From Jejuia rubra (GTDB lineage Bacteria > Bacteroidota > Bacteroidia > Flavobacteriales > Flavobacteriaceae), in NCBI RefSeq assembly GCF_042684665.1, contig NZ_JBHULY010000016.1:62001-126000 (forward strand): a DNA stretch of 64,000 nucleotides, given 5' to 3'. The notes under the pieces were generated by a model. It was not told the DNA's origin. It was given only the letters and a program-made list of their open reading frames with translations, and did not search any database. Shown here piece by piece: positions 58,867 through 64,000 of this stretch (position 1 is the stretch's first letter; each line of letters starts with the position of its first letter). A program made the position numbers and the translations under genes.

Positions 58867-60120
58867 CTAAAGTAATTTAGGATTGATAACCAACATCAAC
58901 CAAGCCCAGTTTTGAGTACTTTTTACACCAGGCATATCTGCAATAGCACTTGGCTCAAAGAAGTGGGAATACCCTCCTACTATCTTAAATTCCTTGAATT
59001 TTTTGGCCAATACCAAATCTATTTCAGAACCTAAATCATTTCCAGCCAACCCGTCAACATCGGATTGTTCAGTGAAGTAGTGCCCCGCTAAAGTAACACC
59101 AACTCCGGCTACCTTAGTTTTGTATGTTAACTGAAAATCATTTAAACCTCCAGCATTAGCATGATTTCCAACGTAAAATCTATCTATCAAACCATTAAAG
59201 GCGTGATTGGTACCATACAATGGAAAGAATGCCGCCGATTCGCTATTTCTACCAGAGATACGTTCCACAGTCAACCCAAGGGAATTGGCATCATTAAACT
59301 TATAGGCCGCGCCTAAGCTTGCCAAGTAAGCACCTTTAACGTCAGTCCCTCCAACTCTTTCGCCTTCCTGCAAGAAAAGGTTTGAAGTCAATGAGAAATC
59401 ACCAGCTTTATAATCCATATGAACACCAGCAGTAATTAGAGATGCTTTTCTGTCCGTAGTTGGAGGTGTTGCAGGGTTGTTGTCTCCACCATTTTGGAAG
59501 GTATTTACCATTCCCAAGAATGAAATATTAAATTTTTCTCCTTTATTGTTTGCTCTTACAAAAACCATATCCCTGTAAGAAAACAAATTGGCGGTATTAT
59601 AAATTTCATCCACAGCGGTATTTAATGCTCCACCTACCAATAAGGTAAAAGTATTTTTCTTAAGCTGATACACGGCTGCATCGTGGGTTCTTGCCTGTTG
59701 CGCCCAACCAAGACCACCTAAAATTCTTTGGTCGTCATAGGACAAAGGTTGACGTCCCACTTTTAAGCTTGAATTTTCGCCTAATTTCAAATCTGCCCAC
59801 GCTTCTTGTACTCTAAAGTTTCCATTACCATTGGTTGCAATTTGAGGTCTATCTCCAAAAGCAAACACTTCTTGAAAGCCTAAATAAACGGTGTAAGTTT
59901 CTGCTTTGTATTTTGCATTTAAAGCGGCTCGGACAGAAGTCCTCAGAAAGCCTTCGTCAGAATCCATAGCTGTTTGAGCCGGGAAGCTTCCTCCGGTAAA
60001 GTTACCACCGTTTCCAAAGTATTCCGAACGTGGCCTAAACTCGCCACTCAACGAAAATTGTGCTTGCGCAAATTGTAGGCTCGCTAGCAACAGTCCTAAA
60101 ATTAAATATTGTTTTCTCAT
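58867..60120 (-). CDS. Alginate-export-family outer-membrane porin
   Basis: 417 residues. Signal peptide about 1-20 (ending FAQAQ). The pattern FSLSGEFRPRSEYFGNG, KVGRQPLSYDDQRILGGLGW, many aromatic-edged beta strands and a C-terminal Leu fits the alginate-export (AlgE-like) 18-strand barrel family. In Flavobacteria such porins often accompany nitrate transport and assimilation genes. Here it is the last gene after the nrt-type ABC cassette, 169 bp away on the same strand, so nitrate or nitrite entry through the outer membrane is an attractive inference, not shown by sequence. Confidence 0.8.
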   Translation of the reverse strand: MRKQYLILGLLLASLQFAQAQFSLSGEFRPRSEYFGNGGNFTGGSFPAQTAMDSDEGFLRTSVRAALNAKYKAETYTVYLGFQEVFAFGDRPQIATNGNGNFRVQEAWADLKLGENSSLKVGRQPLSYDDQRILGGLGWAQQARTHDAAVYQLKKNTFTLLVGGALNTAVDEIYNTANLFSYRDMVFVRANNKGEKFNISFLGMVNTFQNGGDNNPATPPTTDRKASLITAGVHMDYKAGDFSLTSNLFLQEGERVGGTDVKGAYLASLGAAYKFNDANSLGLTVERISGRNSESAAFFPLYGTNHAFNGLIDRFYVGNHANAGGLNDFQLTYKTKVAGVGVTLAGHYFTEQSDVDGLAGNDLGSEIDLVLAKKFKEFKIVGGYSHFFEPSAIADMPGVKSTQNWAWLMLVINPKLL

Positions 60121-60289
60121 TTTTTCCTTGTTTTTAAGTTTGAATTATTTTGGGTTTTAATTAATTACTTTTGATATTGCCACTCTATTTCGTTGGCAAA
60201 TTTAGGGCTGTCCACTCCCTTAGATTATGATATTTCTCATGTTTCATAACCTTTTTAAGATAAATATGTCTTTTTTGATTTTTCTTTCC

Positions 60290-61114
60290 CTAGTGTTCTA
60301 GGAAGTCTATTAAATGTTTTCTGTATTTATAATAGTCGTCATGTTCCAAAACGGATTTTCTTGTTCGAGGCCTTTCAAAATCAATTTCTAAAACATCACC
60401 AATTTTTGCTCTAGGGCCACTGGTCATCATTACTACCCGATCAGCCAAAAATATCGCCTCGTCCACATCATGGGTAATCATCACCGCAGTAATTTTTTCT
60501 TTATTCCAAATCTCAATTAGGATATCTTGCAACTCTCCTCTCGTTAAGGAATCCAACATCCCAAAAGGCTCATCCAGCAATAAAACTTTTGGTTTTATGG
60601 CAAAAGCCCTTGCAATCCCCACACGCTGTTGCATCCCTTGTGACAAATCAGAAGCTTTTTTGTTAAAAGCATCTTCCAATCCTACTTTTTGCAAGTAGTA
60701 TTTTGCAATGTCGTTTCGTTGTGCTTTGGTAGCATGGGGAAATACCTGATTTACCCCCAACAATACATTCTGCAAAGCCGTCATCCAAGGCATCAAACTC
60801 GGTGCTTGGAATATCACCCCTCTATCCGGTCCTGGGCCTTTAATATGTTTTCCTAATACGGAAATATTTCCTCCCGAAATTGGGTTTAAACCGGCAATCA
60901 TAGACAACATGGTAGTTTTTCCACATCCTGAATGCCCAATAATAGTTACAAATTCTTCTTTTCTAATTTGAAGATTTAAGTGCTCCAATACCACATAATC
61001 TCCTTTTGGCGTTGGGTACACCTTTTTCAAATCCTTTAAATCGAGCATCACTTCGTTTGAAGGAAATATGCCGTTGTGTGCCGTCTTTGATGTTTCCGTT
61101 ATAATCGTGCTCAT
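60290..61114 (-). CDS. nrtD: Nitrate-type ABC transporter ATP-binding protein (NrtD-like)
   Basis: 274 residues with GHSGCGKTT (Walker A), LSQGMQQRVGIARA (signature) and VLLLDEPFG (Walker B), followed by TAVMITHDVDEAIFLADRVVMMTSGP, a pattern typical of NrtC/D, SsuB and TauB-type importer ATPases. Its 5-bp gap from the second ATPase gene and the shared layout mark a heterodimeric ATPase pair (NrtC/NrtD). Cytosolic side of the inner membrane. The substrate (nitrate, less likely cyanate or sulfonate) is inferred from the NrtA-like protein. Confidence 0.82.
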   Translation of the reverse strand: MSTIITETSKTAHNGIFPSNEVMLDLKDLKKVYPTPKGDYVVLEHLNLQIRKEEFVTIIGHSGCGKTTMLSMIAGLNPISGGNISVLGKHIKGPGPDRGVIFQAPSLMPWMTALQNVLLGVNQVFPHATKAQRNDIAKYYLQKVGLEDAFNKKASDLSQGMQQRVGIARAFAIKPKVLLLDEPFGMLDSLTRGELQDILIEIWNKEKITAVMITHDVDEAIFLADRVVMMTSGPRAKIGDVLEIDFERPRTRKSVLEHDDYYKYRKHLIDFLEH

Positions 61115-61119
61115 GGTAC

Positions 61120-61968
61120 TTATTTAAATTGGTTTACAAAATCCTTTGGCGCCAAATCTGGAAGCACAAATTCTTCCGAAGCTTGTGCTTTACGCTCTGC
61201 CCCAATGTCCATCAAATACTCAATAATGGCATTTCTGGTGGACTTGTAATTTTCGTTATCGTTCATTTCGGTTTTGTCACGCGGACGCTCAATATCAATT
61301 TTAAATTCAGGCCCCAAAGTGGCATTCGGCCCAGGTCGTAAAGGAATAATCCTGTCCGCCATATAAATCCCTTCATCCACATCATTCGTAATCAATAGTG
61401 CGGTACGTTTATGCTTGCTCCAGATGTTTAAAATTTCATCCTGTAGCGTCCCGCGAGTCAAGGCATCCAGAGCACCTAAAGGCTCGTCCATAATAATCAT
61501 TTCAGGATTCATGGATAGTGCCCTTGCCACCGACACCCGTTGCCGCATTCCTCCAGAAAGTTCCTTCGGTCTTTTATTGATGGCCGGCGTTAAACCCACC
61601 ATATCCACATATTCGGCAACAATCGCGTTAAGTTCTTTTTTGCTTTTCTTTGGGAAAGCTTCCTTCACCGCCATGTACACATTCTGTCCGACAGTCAACC
61701 AGGGTAACAGCGAATAGTTCTGAAAAATCACGCCACGTTCGTGGCTCGTACCTACGACTGGTTCCCCTTTAAACAACACCTCGCCTTTAGTAGGCTCCAA
61801 TAATCCGTTTATCAAGTTTACCAGCGTCGTTTTCCCACTCCCAGTAAAACCTACAATCGCCACAAACTCGCCCTCCTCTATCTCCAAATTAATGTTAGAT
61901 AGCACCTCGGTGGCGTTCTCGTCCTTTCCGTAGGTTTTGTAAATATTTTTTAATTCTAAGTATGCCAT
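61120..61968 (-). CDS. nrtC: Nitrate-type ABC transporter ATP-binding protein (NrtC-like, short form)
   Basis: 282 residues with GFTGSGKTT (Walker A), LSGGMRQRVSVARAL and MIIMDEPLGALDALTR. Unlike cyanobacterial NrtC it has no C-terminal substrate-binding-like regulatory domain, so ammonium-type feedback through that domain is not expected here. Overlaps the ABC importer family. Adjacent to nrtD with 5 bp between, and to nrtB with 93 bp. Confidence 0.82.
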   Translation of the reverse strand: MAYLELKNIYKTYGKDENATEVLSNINLEIEEGEFVAIVGFTGSGKTTLVNLINGLLEPTKGEVLFKGEPVVGTSHERGVIFQNYSLLPWLTVGQNVYMAVKEAFPKKSKKELNAIVAEYVDMVGLTPAINKRPKELSGGMRQRVSVARALSMNPEMIIMDEPLGALDALTRGTLQDEILNIWSKHKRTALLITNDVDEGIYMADRIIPLRPGPNATLGPEFKIDIERPRDKTEMNDNENYKSTRNAIIEYLMDIGAERKAQASEEFVLPDLAPKDFVNQFK

Positions 61969-62061
61969 TTTTCCTAATGTTTATTTGTTTATCTGTTTAA
62001 CTGTTTACACTTACTCGCTCAGCTACTCTAAACGAATCAACGCATAAACAAATCCACATCA

Positions 62062-63168
62062 TTATATCGCATCTGTTTTTTCAAAAGACACCCAGTTTTG
62101 TATGGCTAACATCAAACGGTCCAATAGGAAACCGATGATACCAATAACAAACATGGCAACTATAATTTTTGCATTCGAGTCGTTTGCACCATTTTGGAAT
62201 TCCTCCCAAACAAACAATCCTAAACCAGGACTCTGCGCCAACAATTCAATAGCAATCAATACCATCCAGGCTACAGACAATGTAATTTTTAGACCCGTAA
62301 AGATGAGAGGCAAAGACGATGGCAATACCACTTTAAACACCTTTTGGAAATTCCCCAGTTTTAAAACCTTGGCAACGTTGATGTAATCATTATCTACAGA
62401 CGACACCCCCATGGACGTATTTACCAATGTGGCCCACATAGAACATAGACCAACACTAATAAATGAAATGGTAAACGAGCTATCTTCACTTGAATCAATC
62501 AACAACGTTTTTACGATCATAAACACTAGCAAGTACCAAACTACTGGTGATACCGGCTTAAAAATTTGGATAAACCAGTTGAATGCGCTCTTTAAAGTCG
62601 GGCTCAACCCGATAAAAATCCCTAAAGGTACAGCAATCAAAAAGGCCAAAAAGAATCCTGCAAATACTGTTTTCAAACTTCTAAAAATTTGGTCAACGAA
62701 TGAAGGCCTACCTGTATATACAATTGGGTCTTTTCCTTCGGCAATACGCTTCTCGTTAAGAGCCGCCGTTTTTTCAGCGAAGGCCACCTTGTCCGCACTG
62801 ATAATCTGGTGGTCGTGCAAAAGCGATTCAAAAGATTTCCAAACCTGAGCCGGTGAAGGCAAGGTATTAGGCTGACAACTGATGTCTCCCGAAGCGATGC
62901 ATGCACGCATTGCTTCGGCAGCCTCAGGCCCCTGATCATTCAGGGCTTTCTCTATTTTAAATTCTGCTTCTGTGTTGTACAAGGACTTTGCGCCCATGTG
63001 CCACAGCCCAATAAATAAGAGCACGGAAGCAATCGGTACGACTATTTTTCGTAGAAAGCTTTTAAAATCTTCCTTTTCCAGCTTCCCGGTGAATAGGTCT
63101 TTAAACGTTCCTAAAAAACCTAAGCCCATAAATTTGGTGACTTTTCCTAATGTTATACTTTGCTTCAT
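62062..63168 (-). CDS. nrtB: Nitrate-type ABC transporter permease (NrtB-like)
   Basis: 368 residues. The BPD-type permease core (about 160-360) with FFLAFLIAVPLGIFIGLSP and the EAA-like loop VLKLGNFQKVFKVVLPSSLP (about 290) matches NrtB. An N-terminal transmembrane helix (about 42-60) and a long periplasmic insert (about 65-150, with cysteines in CIASGDISCQPNT) are additions compared with cyanobacterial NrtB. The extra loop may contact the substrate-binding protein. Inner-membrane protein. A palindromic repeat separates it from the nrtA-like gene. Confidence 0.85.
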   Translation of the reverse strand: MKQSITLGKVTKFMGLGFLGTFKDLFTGKLEKEDFKSFLRKIVVPIASVLLFIGLWHMGAKSLYNTEAEFKIEKALNDQGPEAAEAMRACIASGDISCQPNTLPSPAQVWKSFESLLHDHQIISADKVAFAEKTAALNEKRIAEGKDPIVYTGRPSFVDQIFRSLKTVFAGFFLAFLIAVPLGIFIGLSPTLKSAFNWFIQIFKPVSPVVWYLLVFMIVKTLLIDSSEDSSFTISFISVGLCSMWATLVNTSMGVSSVDNDYINVAKVLKLGNFQKVFKVVLPSSLPLIFTGLKITLSVAWMVLIAIELLAQSPGLGLFVWEEFQNGANDSNAKIIVAMFVIGIIGFLLDRLMLAIQNWVSFEKTDAI

Positions 63169-63211
63169 GAGTTCTTCTTAATTTAGTGTTCTTGTGTATT
63201 TTATAAAAGCC

Positions 63212-63290
63212 TTTTGTCATTCCGAACGTAGTGAGGAATCTCATGAGACTTCTCACCGTTCGTGCCTCACTCTGTCGAAATGACAAAGGA
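63212..63290. repeat. Palindromic interspersed repeat between nrtB and nrtA
   Basis: TTTGTCATTCCGA (left end, from 63213) and TCGAAATGACAAA (right end, to 63287) face each other, around an inner GTGAGG...CCTCAC inverted repeat. This palindromic element type is common in Bacteroidota intergenic DNA. It could alter mRNA stability between the periplasmic binding protein and permease genes. Confidence 0.7.
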
Positions 63291-63299
63291 CATATTTAT

Positions 63300-64000
63300 T
63301 TACTGTACAGCGGCATCCTTATTCCCGATGGCAAAACTGTTGATGTAACCTATTGGGTCTTTAGCATCATAAGTAGTGCCGTCAATAAAGTCTGCTGTTT
63401 CAGGCTTGTAACCATCCGTTTCTGGAATATCGCTAGCAGGAATTTTGCCTTCCTCTACCAAAATCTTGGCAGCTTTAGTCCAAATGTCAGGACGGTAAAT
63501 ATCTTTAATAGTTGATGCATACCAATCTGCTGGTTTAGACTCAGGAATTTGTCCCCATCTTCTCATTTGGGTCAAGAACCAGATACCATCAGAGTAAAAT
63601 GGATACGTAGCGTTGTACTTGTAGAATACGTTAAAGTCTGGCATCTCACGCTTGTCTCCTTTTTCAAATTCGAAAGTACCGGTCATAGAGTTGGCCAATA
63701 CGGCTTCGTCAGCACCAACATATTGAGACATCGATAGGATTTTTACAGCTTCAGCTCTGTTTCCTGGCTCATCCAACCACTTACCAGCTCTAATCAAAGC
63801 TTTAGTGACAGCAACCGCAGTATTTGGGTTTTCTTCAACAAATTTCTTTGTCATTACGAATACTTTTTCTGGATTGTTTTTCCAGATATCATAATTGGTA
63901 GTTACTGGGACACCGATACCTTTAAATACCGCTTGCTGGTTCCAAGGCTCACCCACACAGTAACCATAGATGGTTCCAGCCTCTAAAGTAGCTGGCATTT
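63300..64000 (-). CDS. nrtA: Nitrate-type ABC transporter substrate-binding protein (NrtA-like), C-terminal part
   Basis: The frame runs to the right edge, so only the last 232 or so residues are seen. The pattern GYCVGEPWNQQAVFKGIGVP, then NNPEKVFVMTKKFVEENPNT and WYASTIKDIYRPDIWTKAA matches NrtA/CmpA-type binding proteins, and no regulatory domain follows. It captures nitrate or a related anion and passes it to NrtB. It is the first gene of the cassette (reading leftward), so expression would run nrtA, nrtB, the two ATPases, and possibly the porin. Confidence 0.85.
   Translation of the reverse strand, partial: MPATLEAGTIYGYCVGEPWNQQAVFKGIGVPVTTNYDIWKNNPEKVFVMTKKFVEENPNTAVAVTKALIRAGKWLDEPGNRAEAVKILSMSQYVGADEAVLANSMTGTFEFEKGDKREMPDFNVFYKYNATYPFYSDGIWFLTQMRRWGQIPESKPADWYASTIKDIYRPDIWTKAAKILVEEGKIPASDIPETDGYKPETADFIDGTTYDAKDPIGYINSFAIGNKDAAVQ

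Overview
The window reads as chromosomal DNA of a member of the Bacteroidota, most likely a marine Flavobacteriaceae. Reasons: AT-rich sequence, few Shine-Dalgarno sites, many proteins with carboxypeptidase-regulatory-like domains, DUF2891, an alginate-export-type porin, and a type VI secretion locus of the Bacteroidetes type (T6SSiii, with TssN and TssO and no TssJ/L/M in view). The species cannot be named from the sequence alone.

Layout. 1-8.3 kb is ordinary chromosome: the start of an EamA permease, an SRPBCC protein, YchF, secreted proteins, a GH26-like glycosidase, a small secreted protein built on a repeated MPSLDAFGE motif, a REP-associated tyrosine transposase (RAYT) with REP hairpins beside it, and a DUF2891 lipoprotein. 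From 9,079 to 32,869 an integrated island of about 23.8 kb splits comM/yifb (Mg-chelatase-like AAA+ protein). The ComM N-terminal part, with Walker A, lies at 32.8-33.7 kb, and the C-terminal part, with Walker B, at 8.4-9.1 kb. Joined at the shared GCCACGT they rebuild a protein of about 512 residues.

The island carries a large serine recombinase at its right end and a catalytic-domain-only tyrosine recombinase. Its cargo includes a complete type I restriction-modification operon (hsdM-hsdS-nuclease-hsdR-peptidase), three further predicted PD-(D/E)xK nucleases, an ExoVII-large-subunit-like protein with a C-terminal membrane anchor, a TIKI/TraB-like protein, a two-gene module of unknown function, a secreted aspartic protease cluster and several small membrane or secreted proteins. 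I recognise no conjugation genes. It looks like a defence-type genomic island mobilised by a serine integrase.

33.7-35.4 kb returns to chromosome (transglutaminase-like and regulatory-domain proteins). 35.7-58.6 kb is the T6SSiii locus. One minus-strand operon encodes TssE, TssF, a PKD protein, TssK and TssO. A divergent plus-strand block encodes an NlpC/P60 hydrolase, a TssG candidate, TssN, two Hcp, VgrG, an adaptor candidate, a PAAR-Rhs toxin and its immunity candidate. A second minus-strand block encodes ClpV, TssB, TssC and a peptidoglycan-binding protein with a caspase-like His/Cys pair. 58.9-64 kb holds an alginate-export-type porin and a nitrate-type ABC transporter (two ATPases, a permease and a truncated substrate-binding protein).

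Small non-coding structures of note: REP hairpins at 6.4-6.7 kb and again at 52.6 kb, a 90-bp nested palindrome inside the island (28,865-28,954), three dyads upstream of hcp, two strong hairpin terminators, and a palindromic repeat between nrtB and nrtA.
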